Assembly (NCBI GenBank): GCA_963700195.1
Contig: CAVOWQ010000058.1
Coordinates: 62,001 to 126,000, forward strand
DNA length: 64,000 nt
Direction: 5' to 3'
Source: AP-15 sp963700195
GTDB lineage: Bacteria; Pseudomonadota; Alphaproteobacteria; ATCC43930; CGMCC-115725
The notes below the pieces were generated by a model. The model saw only the letters and a program-made list of their open reading frames with translations, ran no database searches and was not told the origin of the DNA. The position numbers were made by a program, and so were the translations under genes. Below, in pieces: positions 44,692-52,938 of the stretch (its first letter is position 1; the number at the start of each line of letters is the position of its first letter).

Positions 44692-45087
44692 TTACAACTG
44701 CGCGATGCCTGCCCGGGCGCAGTCCTCGTCCTGCTGCGAGGTGCCGCCGCCGACACCGCAGGCGCCCTCGACGACGCCGTTGCGGATGATCGGAACCGCT
44801 CCCTGGCCCATGATCATGTGTCCGCCCGACGCCGCGGCAATCCCGCGCGGGGTCGGCTGGTCGGCGCGCTCCGACATCTCGCCGCTCGGCCGGCCGAAAG
44901 CAGCCGAGGCCACGGCCTTGCCCTGGCTGCCATAGGCGCTCGCCCAGATGGCGTTGTCCATGCGCTGCAATGCGATCAGCCGGCCGCCGCTGTCGCAAAC
45001 CGCGGCGCTGATCTTGATGTTGAGCTCCTGCGCCTTCGCCAGGGCGCCGCGAATGATGCGATTGGCTTCTTCCAGTGTCAGGCTCAT
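44692..45087 (-). CDS. GlcG/HbpS-family protein
   Basis: 131 residues from ATG 45087, with GGGGAGGAG upstream. The single domain reads SLTLEEANRIIRGALAKAQE, ISAAVCDSGGRLIALQRMDN, SQGKAVASAAFGRPSGEM and the glycine-rich IMGQGAVPIIRNGVVEGACG, then VGGGTSQQDEDCARAGIAQL. HbpS binds haem and senses redox stress; GlcG is a glycolate-locus protein without defined activity; most members are unassigned. It is the first gene of the leftward operon with the enolase-superfamily and CoA-transferase genes. It lies beyond the tRNA-Gly terminator. Confidence 0.87.
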   Translation of the reverse strand: MSLTLEEANRIIRGALAKAQELNIKISAAVCDSGGRLIALQRMDNAIWASAYGSQGKAVASAAFGRPSGEMSERADQPTPRGIAAASGGHMIMGQGAVPIIRNGVVEGACGVGGGTSQQDEDCARAGIAQL

Positions 45088-45143
45088 CGATCTCTCCTCC
45101 CCAGAAGGTCTCGTCGTCACTTATAGCGAGGCTTTTCAAATAC

Positions 45144-45170
45144 GAAAAGCCGCGGCTTCCCGCGGCTTTC
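45144..45170 (-). terminator. Rho-independent terminator after tRNA-Gly
   Basis: Arms AAAGCCGCGG and CCGCGGCTTT form a perfect 10-bp stem with a 4-base loop. On the minus strand the stem is followed by a T. It begins 13 bp past the tRNA 3' end. The flanking A and T runs could make it work in both directions. Confidence 0.8.
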
Positions 45171-45182
45171 GCATTTGAATAT

Positions 45183-45257
45183 TGGAGCGGGCGAGGGGAT
45201 TCGAACCCCCGACCCCAACCTTGGCAAGGTTGTGCTCTACCCCTGAGCTACACCCGC
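45183..45257 (-). tRNA. tRNA-Gly (GCC)
   Basis: The minus strand gives GCGGGTG as the 5' acceptor arm and CGCCCGC as the 3' arm (one G-U pair), followed by T and an encoded CCA. The D-arm is TAGCTCAGGGGTAGAGCA, the anticodon stem-loop is CAACC-TTGCCAA-GGTTG with anticodon GCC, and the T-arm contains GGTTCGAATCC. All stems pair. It reads GGC/GGT glycine codons. Confidence 0.96.
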
Positions 45258-45374
45258 GCCGTCTTGGAGGGGTCATACATGATAGCGGGGGGCGGAGGGT
45301 TTGCAAGCCTTGCCTTCCTGCCGGCTGGATCGCATCGTCTCGCTCGATGCCGCCGCCGTTGAACTCGGGAAGAG

Positions 45375-45878
45375 ATGTTTGCGCGTTTCGATGAACTCGG
45401 GATCGCGCATCGGACATATTCGCACCCTCCAGTCTTTACCGTTGCGGAGGCGGCGGCGCTGCGCGGCAGCCTTCCGGGGGCGCACTGCAAGAGCCTTTTC
45501 CTCAAGGACAAGAAAGGCGGGTTCTGGCTGGCCGTCATGCTCGAGGAACGCCGGATCGACCTCAAGAAGCTGGCGGCGCGGCTGACGGCGCCACGGTTTT
45601 CCTTTGGCGGCGCCGGCGACCTTCATCGGCTTCTGGGAGTGCGGCCGGGGAGCGTCACGCCTTTCGCGCTCCTCAACGACGTCCACCATCTCGTTACGCC
45701 CGTCCTCGACGCCGAAATGCTGGAATACGACCCGCTAAACTACCATCCGCTGGAAAACGATCGGACGACGGCGATCTCGGCCGCCGATCTGCTTCGCTTG
45801 ATCGAGGCCTCAGGGCACGTGCCGCGGATCGTCGACATGGCCGGCCTCGCCCGCGAGCCGGATATCCCGGAGAGCTGA
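45375..45878 (+). CDS. YbaK/ProX-type aminoacyl-tRNA deacylase (prolyl-tRNA editing)
   Basis: 167 residues of the INS/YbaK editing fold: FDELGIAHRTYSHPPVFTVA, GAHCKSLFLKDKKGGFWLAV with the catalytic Lys, LGVRPGSVTPFALLND and NYHPLENDRTTAISAADLLR. The pattern best fits stand-alone ProXp-ala/PrdX proteins that hydrolyse Ala-tRNA(Pro) made by error. It is cytoplasmic. The start at ATG 45375 lacks a strong ribosome-binding site; the frame could begin slightly upstream. It is divergent from the tRNA-Gly gene and leads a run of conserved housekeeping genes. Confidence 0.85.
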   Translation: MFARFDELGIAHRTYSHPPVFTVAEAAALRGSLPGAHCKSLFLKDKKGGFWLAVMLEERRIDLKKLAARLTAPRFSFGGAGDLHRLLGVRPGSVTPFALLNDVHHLVTPVLDAEMLEYDPLNYHPLENDRTTAISAADLLRLIEASGHVPRIVDMAGLAREPDIPES

Positions 45879-45952
45879 GCCGATCGGACCGCTTGCGCTT
45901 GTCTTACGCCGATCCTGCCGCCATGTTGTCGTTAAAACCGGAGAGAAGATTG

Positions 45953-46861
45953 ATGCCGAGCGAAGCTTTGATCGGCGGCGCGGCTGCCGCCCCCGTAAAG
46001 GACGTCACTACCGCCAATTTCATGGCCGAAGTCGTCGACGGCTCGTTCGACGCGCCGGTCGTCGTCGATTTCTGGGCGCCTTGGTGCGGTCCCTGCAAGC
46101 AGCTCGGGCCGATCCTCGAAAAGACGGTTCGAGCCACCAACGGCGCCGTTCGAATGGTCAAGCTCAATATCGACGAGAACCCCGAAATCGCGCAACAGAT
46201 GCGGATCCAATCGATCCCGGCAGTTTACGCCTTCAAGGACGGGCGGCCGGTCGACGGGTTTGTCGGCGCTTTGCCGGAGAGCCAAGTCAAGCAGTTCGTG
46301 CAGCGTCTGGGCGGTGGAAAGGGCGGTCCCTCGCCGGTCGAGGAGGCACTGGCCATGGCCAAAGAGGCGATGCAGGCCGGCGATTACGCCAGCGCCGGCG
46401 CGCTCTACTCGCAGATCCTGCAGCGTGAGCCTGCCAATATCGCGGCATTGGCCGGCCTGGCGCGGGCGATGATCGCGCGCGGCGAGCTCGCCAAAGCGAA
46501 ACAGCATCTCGATCGCGTTCCGAAGGAGAGCGCCGGCGACGCCGAGATCACCGCCGCGCGCGCCGCCCTCGAGCTCGCCGAGCAGGCGCAGAAGGCGATG
46601 GCCTCGGTCGGCAAGCTGCGCGCCCGGCTGTCCCAGAACCCGGACGACCATGAGGCGCGCCTGGAGCTCGCCACCGGGTTGTTCGGGAGCGGGGAGCGGG
46701 AAGCCGCAATCGATGAGCTGTTGACCCTGTTCAGGCGCGATCGCGAATGGAACGAGCAGGCCGCTCGCAAGCAACTCCTCAAATTCTTCGAGGTGATGGG
46801 GCCGACCGACCCGCTGACCTTGAGCGGCAGGCGGCGGCTTTCTTCTGTGATGTTTTCCTGA
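45953..46861 (+). CDS. Thioredoxin-TPR chaperone-like protein (CnoX/YbbN family)
   Basis: 302 residues from ATG 45953, which has GGAGAG upstream. Residues ~15-115 are a thioredoxin domain with an intact WCGPC active site (Cys45 and Cys48) and SIPAVYAFKDGRPVDGFVG. From ~130 the protein is helical with TPR-like repeats (YSQILQREPANIAALAGLAR, NPDDHEARLELATGLFGSGE) as in CnoX. E. coli CnoX has lost the first Cys, whereas this one keeps a full CGPC. The role is holdase or redox rescue of proteins with chaperonin. It is followed by the LON-like gene 12 bp later. Confidence 0.9.
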   Translation: MPSEALIGGAAAAPVKDVTTANFMAEVVDGSFDAPVVVDFWAPWCGPCKQLGPILEKTVRATNGAVRMVKLNIDENPEIAQQMRIQSIPAVYAFKDGRPVDGFVGALPESQVKQFVQRLGGGKGGPSPVEEALAMAKEAMQAGDYASAGALYSQILQREPANIAALAGLARAMIARGELAKAKQHLDRVPKESAGDAEITAARAALELAEQAQKAMASVGKLRARLSQNPDDHEARLELATGLFGSGEREAAIDELLTLFRRDREWNEQAARKQLLKFFEVMGPTDPLTLSGRRRLSSVMFS

Positions 46862-46873
46862 ACCGAGGATGCG

Positions 46874-47530
46874 ATGAGCGAGCGACGCGGCGGAGCGGCG
46901 CTCCCCGCCATTCTCCCGATCTTTCCGCTGACCGGCGTTCTGCTGCTTCCCCGCGGTAGGCTGCCTCTGAACATTTTCGAGCCCCGCTATCTCGCGATGA
47001 CGCGCGACGCACTCGCCGGTGAGCGTCTGATCGGCATGGTTCAGCCCACTGACCCAGGGGCTTCGCGCGGCAATCCGCCGGTCTATCCGACGGGCTGCGC
47101 CGGCCGCATCACCTCGTTTTCCGAGACCGAGGATGGCCGGTTTCTGATCACTTTGACGGGCACCTCTCGGTTCCGGATCCGCGAAGAACTGCCGCTGCTG
47201 GAAGGCTATCGCCGCGTCGTACCGGACTGGCACGAGTTTGCCCGGGACATCGAGGGCGAGGAAGCCCCCAACTTTGATCGCGAGCGGCTGATGCGCGGGC
47301 TCAGGGGATATTTTCAGCAGCACCAGATCTCGGCCGATTGGGATTCAATCACCTCGGTTGCGGGCGAGCGGCTCGTCACCTCGATTGCGATGATGTGCCC
47401 CTTCGACCCGAGCGAGAAGCAGGCACTGCTCGAGGCACCGGATCTCGGCGAACGTGCGCGCCTGCTGACGGCAATCGTCGAGATGGCGGTAATGCAGCGC
47501 CCGAGCGAAGGTACCGGCGCCCGCCACTAG
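46874..47530 (+). CDS. LON peptidase substrate-binding domain protein
   Basis: 218 residues. The N-terminal half is the LON substrate-binding fold: LPIFPLTGVLLLPRGRLPLN, IFEPRYLAMTRDAL, IGMVQPTD and CAGRITSFSETEDGRFLITL. There is no ATPase or protease domain, so it is a stand-alone member of the family. The C-terminal half is helical with WDSITSVAGERLVTSIAMMC and FDPSEKQALLEAPDLGERAR. The function of these short versions is not defined. The position between the thioredoxin-TPR gene and the Trm112-like gene is conserved in many Alphaproteobacteria. Confidence 0.9.
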   Translation: MSERRGGAALPAILPIFPLTGVLLLPRGRLPLNIFEPRYLAMTRDALAGERLIGMVQPTDPGASRGNPPVYPTGCAGRITSFSETEDGRFLITLTGTSRFRIREELPLLEGYRRVVPDWHEFARDIEGEEAPNFDRERLMRGLRGYFQQHQISADWDSITSVAGERLVTSIAMMCPFDPSEKQALLEAPDLGERARLLTAIVEMAVMQRPSEGTGARH

Positions 47531-47556
47531 GTTTTGGCTGATACGGGAGGGAGGGC

Positions 47557-47775
47557 ATGGAAGGGACGCCGGAAATCGACCCGAAATTGCTGGAGATTCT
47601 TGTCTGCCCACTGACCAAAGCGCCGTTGCGGTATGATCGCGAAGCCCAGGAGCTGATCAGCGAGGAGGCGGGGCTCGCCTACCCGATCCGCGACGGGATC
47701 CCGATCATGCTCGTCGACGAGGCGCGCCCGCTACGCGACGACGAGACCGCAACCAAGCGTCTGCCGCCGCCCTGA
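47557..47775 (+). CDS. Trm112/UPF0434-family small protein
   Basis: 72 residues. LLEILVCPLTKAPLRYD is the family opening, followed by ELISEEAGLAYPIRDGIPIM and LVDEARPL. Trm112-type proteins bind and stabilise methyltransferases acting on tRNA and translation factors; bacterial UPF0434 members such as YcaR are less studied. Only the first of the usual zinc cysteines (VCPL) is kept, as in most proteobacterial members. It sits 26 bp after the LON-domain gene, so co-transcription is likely. Confidence 0.9.
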   Translation: MEGTPEIDPKLLEILVCPLTKAPLRYDREAQELISEEAGLAYPIRDGIPIMLVDEARPLRDDETATKRLPPP

Positions 47776-47782
47776 GGGTCAA

Positions 47783-48154
47783 GTGAGCGCGGACGGGACG
47801 GCGCGCTGGCCGTTAGAGCTGCGGTTGAAGCGGGCAGAAAAGCTGATCGAGATCGCGTTCGACGACGGTACCCGCTTTCGCCTTCCCGCCGAATACCTGC
47901 GAGTCGAGAGCCCATCCGCCGAGGTGCAAGGGCACGGTCCGGGACAAAAGACATTGGTCCACGGCCGTGCTCATGTCGGGATCATGGAGCTGGAAGCGGT
48001 CGGCAATTACGCCATCCGGATTAAATTCGACGATTTGCACGACACCGGGCTCTATTCTTGGAATTATCTCTACCAGCTCGGTGTCGAGCACGAAAAGCGC
48101 TGGCGCGAATACCTCGACGCCCTTTCGGCGAACGGGCTGAGCCGGGAGCCGTAG
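47783..48154 (+). CDS. DUF971 (GBBH-like N-terminal domain) protein
   Basis: 123 residues starting at GTG 47783, only 7 bp after the Trm112-like gene. It contains LRLKRAEKLIEIAFDDGTRF, LPAEYLRVESPSAEVQGHGP, VGIMELEAVGNYAIRIKFDD and HDTGLYSWNYLYQLGVEHEK, the full single-domain pattern. The domain also occurs at the N-terminus of gamma-butyrobetaine hydroxylase, and stand-alone members are linked to iron-sulfur or nucleotide-binding assembly genes. No catalytic residues are known. It converges on the UbiH-type gene. Confidence 0.88.
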   Translation: MSADGTARWPLELRLKRAEKLIEIAFDDGTRFRLPAEYLRVESPSAEVQGHGPGQKTLVHGRAHVGIMELEAVGNYAIRIKFDDLHDTGLYSWNYLYQLGVEHEKRWREYLDALSANGLSREP

Positions 48155-48172
48155 CCGTGACACCGATTTGCA

Positions 48173-49387
48173 CTAGAGCGGTTCGCCGCGGACGAGGCGC
48201 GGCAGGTCCCCGGCGATCCCCATCGCGTCGTGCATCAAGAGGCGTTTGAGCGGCGGTAAGCGATCGACGATGGCAAGACCGACGTCGCGTGCCAGCTGGA
48301 CCGGCGGAAGCGAATTCGAGAACAGCCGGTTGAGGCCGTCGGTCACCGTGGCGAGGGCCAGCGCATCGAAGCGGCGCCATTGCTGGTAACGCAGCAGTAC
48401 TAATTCATCGCCGATATCGAGACCCAGGCGCCGCGCATCGATTACCAGCTCGGCGAGGGCGGCGACGTCGCGTATGCCGAGATTGAGCCCCTGTCCCGCG
48501 ATCGGGTGGATCGTATGAGCCGCCTCGCCGACGAGAGCCAGCCGGGTCGCAGCGTATCGTTCGGCCAGCAGCAATGTTAGTGGATAAATCCAGCGCGGCC
48601 CGATCGGCTCGACGGGGCCGAGAAAATCGCCGAAGCGCGCGGCCAGCTCCACCGCGAAAGCTGCATCGGAGAGGGCAACGAGGCGCGGCGCGAGCTCGGC
48701 CCGTTCTGTCCAAACGATCGAGGATCGGTTGCCGGTCATCGGCAGAATGGCGAACGGGCCGGCGCGCATGAAGTGCTCGACGGCGATGCCATGGTGCGGG
48801 CGCTGGTGCCGCACTGTCGTGACGATGCCACTCTGTGGATATCGCCATTCGACCGTTTGGATTCCCGCGGCGCACCGCAGCGGTGATTCTCGGCCGTCGG
48901 CCGCCGCGACGAGCCGGGCCCGGATTTGTCGTCCGTCCGAAAGCGCCGCGGTTGTGCCGAATACCGTGGTCGAGACCGAGCCCACGGCTAGCGGCGCCAG
49001 AAAAAGCAGATTTGGGGTCGATCTGACGCGATCGGCCAGGACGCGCCTGAGTACGCGGTTCTCGACGATGTAGCCGAGCGGGACGCCGGTGCCGAGTTCG
49101 CGATGGTCGTAATGGAGGAATAGCGGTAAATCACCGTCGGCAACCCGGATCTCGAGGATCGGCTCGGCCCCGGGCGCGATGTCCGGCCACAGCCCGATCG
49201 CGTCGAGCACCTTGTGCGAGCCGTAGCTGACCGCCGAGCTGCGCCCATCAAAATCATCAGCGAGCAACGCGGCGGGATCCTGCCGATCGACGATCGCGAC
49301 CGTTAGCCCCGCGCCAGCGCACGCTACACCGAGTAGCAGCCCAGTGAGCCCGCCCCCGGCGATCAGAAGCTCGACATCGTCGCTCAC
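48173..49387 (-). CDS. UbiH/UbiF-family FAD-dependent monooxygenase
   Basis: 404 residues from GTG 49387. The FAD-binding start is LLIAGGGLTGLLLGVACAGA with IVDRQDP at the second strand end; DGRSSAVSYGSHKVLDAIGL is the ubiquinone-hydroxylase family stretch. SGIVTTVRHQRPHHGIAVEH and the C-terminal GEAAHTIHPIAGQGLNLGIR with DVAAL complete the motifs. It most likely hydroxylates the ring of a ubiquinone precursor at the membrane. The exact ring position cannot be assigned from sequence. The cupin gene ends only 2 bp before this GTG, suggesting co-transcription. Confidence 0.88.
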   Translation of the reverse strand: MSDDVELLIAGGGLTGLLLGVACAGAGLTVAIVDRQDPAALLADDFDGRSSAVSYGSHKVLDAIGLWPDIAPGAEPILEIRVADGDLPLFLHYDHRELGTGVPLGYIVENRVLRRVLADRVRSTPNLLFLAPLAVGSVSTTVFGTTAALSDGRQIRARLVAAADGRESPLRCAAGIQTVEWRYPQSGIVTTVRHQRPHHGIAVEHFMRAGPFAILPMTGNRSSIVWTERAELAPRLVALSDAAFAVELAARFGDFLGPVEPIGPRWIYPLTLLLAERYAATRLALVGEAAHTIHPIAGQGLNLGIRDVAALAELVIDARRLGLDIGDELVLLRYQQWRRFDALALATVTDGLNRLFSNSLPPVQLARDVGLAIVDRLPPLKRLLMHDAMGIAGDLPRLVRGEPL

Positions 49388-49389
49388 CG

Positions 49390-49866
49390 CTACCCCTCGG
49401 CGCGGAGCACCTTGCCGCCGACGGTCACCGGCTTTGCCGCGATCAGCACGAAGGCGATTACGCAAGGTTCGGTTCCGCGATTGACCCAATTGTGGATCGT
49501 GCCGCGCTGTACGAGCACGTCGCCGGCCTTGAGGTGAACCTTCGTGTCGTCGAGCTCCATTTCCACCTCCCCCGACATGACGATGGCGTAGTCGATCGAG
49601 TCGGTTCGATGGTTGCGCGGGCTGACCCCCGGCGCCAGTTCCAGTATGCGAAACACGGTCCCGTTATCCAGTGTCGTTCCGGTTTTGCGCAGCCCGGCGT
49701 CTTCTTTCCCGGTGTTGTCGACCGGGAACGCTTCGGTCGTCCACACGACGCCGGCGGTCGCGCCCGGGCGCGAGGAAACGAGGTTCATCGCAACCTCGTC
49801 GATCTCGACGATGGCGCGACCGGATGCATCGTGGCCGGTTACTACACGGCGGAACCGCAGAGCCAT
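49390..49866 (-). CDS. Cupin-domain protein
   Basis: 158 residues from ATG 49866 with GGAGG upstream. The cupin core reads FRILELAPGVSPRNHRTDSI, DYAIVMSGEVEMELDDTKVH and LKAGDVLVQRGTIHNWVNRG. The first cupin motif has lost most usual ligands (only NHRTDSIDY), while the second keeps the His of IHNWVN, so metal binding may be weak. It resembles cupin proteins found beside aromatic degradation genes. It is directly upstream of the UbiH-type gene and divergent from the reductase gene. Confidence 0.85.
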   Translation of the reverse strand: MALRFRRVVTGHDASGRAIVEIDEVAMNLVSSRPGATAGVVWTTEAFPVDNTGKEDAGLRKTGTTLDNGTVFRILELAPGVSPRNHRTDSIDYAIVMSGEVEMELDDTKVHLKAGDVLVQRGTIHNWVNRGTEPCVIAFVLIAAKPVTVGGKVLRAEG

Positions 49867-49947
49867 CAAGGGCCTCCTTTGCTGGAGTGGGTCAGGGTCG
49901 GCACGATCTTTCCCCAAGACCGGCAAAATCTGCAACAATCCTGGCCC

Positions 49948-50883
49948 ATGCAGCTGCGCGTCCGTTCGATTACCTACCTCGCCCAAGCCATCAATGGCTA
50001 TGAGCTGGTGGATCCGCGCGGCCGTGATCTGCCGCGCTTCGCGCCGGGTGCGCATATCGAGCTGCGGGCCGGCGGGTTCTTGCGGCAGTATTCGCTGTGC
50101 AACGACCCCGCCGAGCGGCGGCGCTATTGCATTGCGGTGTTGCTGGAGAGCGAGAGCCGCGGCGGCTCGCGGCACCTGTACGAGGACATCCGGGTCGGCG
50201 ACATCGTCGAGGTCTCGCCGCCACGCAACAACTTTCCGCTGGTCCCGGGCGAACGGTATCTCCTGATCGCGGGCGGCATCGGCATCGCGCCAATCATGTC
50301 GATGATCTCGGAATTGCAGCGTCGCCGCGCCGAATTCGAGGTCCATTACTGCACGCGCTCCGCCGAAAGGACGGCGTTCCGCAGAGAATTGGCACCGCTC
50401 GCCGCCGAGGGCCGCCTGCGGTTCCACCACGATGGCGGCAATCCAGCGCGGGGCTTCGACATCAGGGCGACTTTACGCGAGGCGCGCCCGGGAACTCATT
50501 TCTATCTCTGCGGGCCTGCGGCATTGATGGAGGCGGCAACGGAGGCAGCTCACAACTGGCCGGCCGGCACCGTGCATTGCGAGTACTTCACCGGTGCGCC
50601 AGAGCGGGCTGACGCCGAGGACCGCCCGTTTCATATCAGGCTGGCAAAGACCGGCGGCGATTACGAAGTCGCTGCCGGCGAGACGATCGCCGAGGTGCTC
50701 CAGCGTCACGGCATTACCGTCAGAACCTCCTGCGAGCTCGGCTATTGCGGGACGTGTCTGACGCCCTATCTCGCGGGCGAGCCCGACCATCGCGACCAGG
50801 TGCTCGAAGAAAACGGGCGCCGACGCTACGTACTGATCTGCTGCTCGCGGGCAAAGAGCCGGGTCCTCGTTTTGGATTTGTAG
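49948..50883 (+). CDS. PDR/VanB-family oxygenase reductase
   Basis: 311 residues. The flavin-binding barrel has FLRQYSLCNDPAERRRYCIA; the NAD(P) domain has LLIAGGIGIAPIMSMISELQ, HYCTRSAERTAFR and FYLCGPAALM. The C-terminal plant-type ferredoxin domain provides C-x4-C-x2-C in SCELGYCGTC and a distal Cys in LICCSRAKS. This order (flavin, NAD, 2Fe-2S) is that of phthalate dioxygenase reductase and VanB. It passes electrons from NAD(P)H to a Rieske oxygenase. No oxygenase is adjacent, so it is a candidate partner for the oxygenases at 37.6-40.9 kb. Confidence 0.9.
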   Translation: MQLRVRSITYLAQAINGYELVDPRGRDLPRFAPGAHIELRAGGFLRQYSLCNDPAERRRYCIAVLLESESRGGSRHLYEDIRVGDIVEVSPPRNNFPLVPGERYLLIAGGIGIAPIMSMISELQRRRAEFEVHYCTRSAERTAFRRELAPLAAEGRLRFHHDGGNPARGFDIRATLREARPGTHFYLCGPAALMEAATEAAHNWPAGTVHCEYFTGAPERADAEDRPFHIRLAKTGGDYEVAAGETIAEVLQRHGITVRTSCELGYCGTCLTPYLAGEPDHRDQVLEENGRRRYVLICCSRAKSRVLVLDL

Positions 50884-50890
50884 GAGCAAG

Positions 50891-51706
50891 TCAGATTGCT
50901 CGTTCGAGCACCGCGTTGAACAACCGGACCCTGTCCTCCTGGTAATTCCGCGCCGAGTTTCGCGCGATCGCCGCCCAATCGGGTCCGACCAGCAGATGTA
51001 TCCCGAGTAGCGGAGGCGCGCCCTCGGCTGCGCGGGTCCAGGACTGCGAGGATGTATGCGTCGTATCCTGCCAAGTGACGACGCGAAAGCCGGCGGTTTC
51101 GAGCTTGGTGCGCGTCGCCTCCGCGGTCAGCAAAAAGCTGATGCTCGCCTCTCGCGCCCAGGGTACCGGGTAATGCGGCTCGCCGCCGGGGCCGGCGACC
51201 ACCTCCTGCAGCGCGAGCCGGCCCTCGGGTCTGAGGACGCGATGCATCTCGGAATAGAGCCGATCGCGATCGGCGATGTTCATCGAAGCGTTCTGCGACC
51301 ACACCACGTCAAAGCTCATATCCTCGAACGGCAGGTCGAGCGCATTGCCCTGACGATAGCCGACCTTTCCGGTCAGTCCGGTGAGCCGGGTCAGCATCTC
51401 GGCCACGCGGCAGAATTCCGCGGTCAGGTCGACGCCGGTGACCTGGCAGCCGTGGCGGCTGGCGAGAAACCGCGACGGCCCGCCGATCCCGGACCCGATG
51501 TCGAGCACCCGTTCGCCCCCGCGAAACCCGAGGAGATCCGCCAATCTGATCGTCGCCTGCCGTTGCCCGCCATGAAACTCGTCGACCGGAGCGAGATCCT
51601 CCAGCGTCAGATGGTCGATGTCCTTCCCGGCCTGCTTCAGCGCCGCAAGGATGAGGCCGCCGAGGTCTTTTCGCGTATAATGGGTCTCTACGAGATTTTG
51701 GGGCAA
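50891..51706 (-). CDS. SAM-dependent class I methyltransferase
   Basis: 271 residues. Motif I is RVLDIGSGIGGPSRFLASRH, the Asp of motif II is in VTGVDLTAEFCRVA, and MSFDVVWSQNASMNIADRDR with EMHRVLRPEGRLALQEVVAG are motifs III-IV. The G-S-G-I-G-G-P-S-R motif and the short N-terminal extension resemble tocopherol/sarcosine-type small-molecule methyltransferases. It is cytoplasmic. The last 60 residues contain a substrate-binding segment of unclear specificity. It converges with the reductase gene, 7 bp apart, and is unrelated in context to it. Confidence 0.87.
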   Translation of the reverse strand: MPQNLVETHYTRKDLGGLILAALKQAGKDIDHLTLEDLAPVDEFHGGQRQATIRLADLLGFRGGERVLDIGSGIGGPSRFLASRHGCQVTGVDLTAEFCRVAEMLTRLTGLTGKVGYRQGNALDLPFEDMSFDVVWSQNASMNIADRDRLYSEMHRVLRPEGRLALQEVVAGPGGEPHYPVPWAREASISFLLTAEATRTKLETAGFRVVTWQDTTHTSSQSWTRAAEGAPPLLGIHLLVGPDWAAIARNSARNYQEDRVRLFNAVLERAI

Positions 51707-51743
51707 TCCTTTCTCCTATTCGCCGGAACAGGCCGGGCCGCCG

Positions 51744-52248
51744 TTATTCGCTGATAATACAGCGAGACAACAGCCAAGTAGACCAGATTATGACGATTTT
51801 CGGTGTCTTGCACGCCTCGCCGACAGCGACTTTTGTTCGCGCCGAGCATTTCCGATGCAGGGTGGCGTTCGCCAGACGCCGCGCGAGCGCCACGGGGCTC
51901 GCATCGAGGCGTCGCGCAATCGCGAGATGGAGGGCGCCCGGCGCTCGGAGCCCCAGATCGAAGCGCCGGGCATAGATATAGGCGAGCCGAGCATCTAATT
52001 CCGCGATGTCGACCGGCAAGGTCATCGCCGCACGTCAAGCCGTCGAGTTCTGCCAGACGCGCCGATGCGTCGGCGTCCGTGAGCAGGGGATGCATACGGC
52101 GCGATGGCACCGAGGCCACTTCGGCAACAGCAAAGTCACCGACAAGCAGTTCCTGGCCATCCGCCCCAAGACGATCGTCAACGGCTTCGCTGGCCGGATC
52201 AGCGATCAGCGTCGGCAGGAGGACACTGGCATCCAGATAGGCACTCAA
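51744..52248 (-). pseudogene. PIN-domain (VapC-like) toxin, broken
   Basis: TTG 52248 starts SAYLDASVLLPTLIADPAS, the PIN opening with the first acidic residue, followed by VGDFAVAEVASVPSRRMHPL. Frame is lost near 52035. The other frame continues LPVDIAELDARLAYIYARRF, DLGLRAPGALHLAIARRLDA and SPVALARRL. The consensus at that point is APDALH; here the catalytic Asp is Gly (GGC). Loss of frame together with a missing catalytic residue suggests an inactive relic of a toxin-antitoxin pair. No VapB-like antitoxin is recognisable upstream. Confidence 0.65.
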
Positions 52249-52431
52249 CCTAAATCCGGCAGTTAGCTCCAGCGAGACGTCGAGGCCCTCTCGCCCGGAA
52301 AACCCGAGGGCGACCGCCGCGACCGCCGGAAATTAGGAATTCGAGATCAGGTCGGGGACGGCGAGCTTCATCGCAAACTCCATTTGCGCTACGAAGGGAC
52401 CATAGACCCAAAACGGACGGGGCGAACTGAG

Positions 52432-52911
52432 ATGAGCGAGCAGCAGCGGCACGAGCCGATCGATTGGAAGACGCAGGGCGTCAAGGTGATCCCGGGCGAC
52501 CAGCTCGACCCCAACACTGCGCAGACACCCGGCATGGACCGCGCCGCCGCAGTCAATCTCGCTCGGGTTGGGGCGCAGAAGATTTGGGCGGGCACGGTCA
52601 AGATCCACCCCAACGCCAAGACCGGGGCACATCACCACGGGCACCTCGAGAGCGTGATCTACGTCCTGAAGGGCCGGGCGCGGATGCGCTGGGGCGGGCA
52701 ATTGGAATACGTCGCCGAAGCGGGCCCCGGCGATTTCATCTTTGTGCCGCCCTACGTGCCGCACCAGGAGATCAATGCCTCGACCGACGAGACGCTCGAA
52801 TGCATATTGGTGCGCAGCGACAACGAGGCGGTCGTCGTAAATCTGGACATCGAGCCGGTCGAGCGCCCGCTGGCGGTGCGCTGGATCGACCCGATCCACA
52901 AACAGGGCTGA
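52432..52911 (+). CDS. Cupin-domain protein
   Basis: 159 residues. The metal motif is intact: KTGAHHHGHLESVIYVLKGR (three His and a Glu) and GDFIFVPPYVPHQEINAS (fourth His). A conserved N-terminal WKTQGVKVIPGDQLDPNTAQ precedes it. It matches the single-domain cupins of unknown substrate found in soil Proteobacteria near dioxygenases. The frame stays open upstream, but homology starts at ATG 52432. It is 27 bp before the TauD-type gene and is probably co-transcribed with it and the aminotransferase. Confidence 0.87.
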   Translation: MSEQQRHEPIDWKTQGVKVIPGDQLDPNTAQTPGMDRAAAVNLARVGAQKIWAGTVKIHPNAKTGAHHHGHLESVIYVLKGRARMRWGGQLEYVAEAGPGDFIFVPPYVPHQEINASTDETLECILVRSDNEAVVVNLDIEPVERPLAVRWIDPIHKQG

Positions 52912-52938
52912 TTGCCGCTCTAGAGACGCGAGGAGACC

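Noticed and set aside
45183..45257. Possible tRNA-Ala reading of the anticodon
   Set aside because: On the correct (minus) strand the loop is TTGCCAA, giving anticodon GCC for glycine; GGC appears only when the plus strand is read by mistake.
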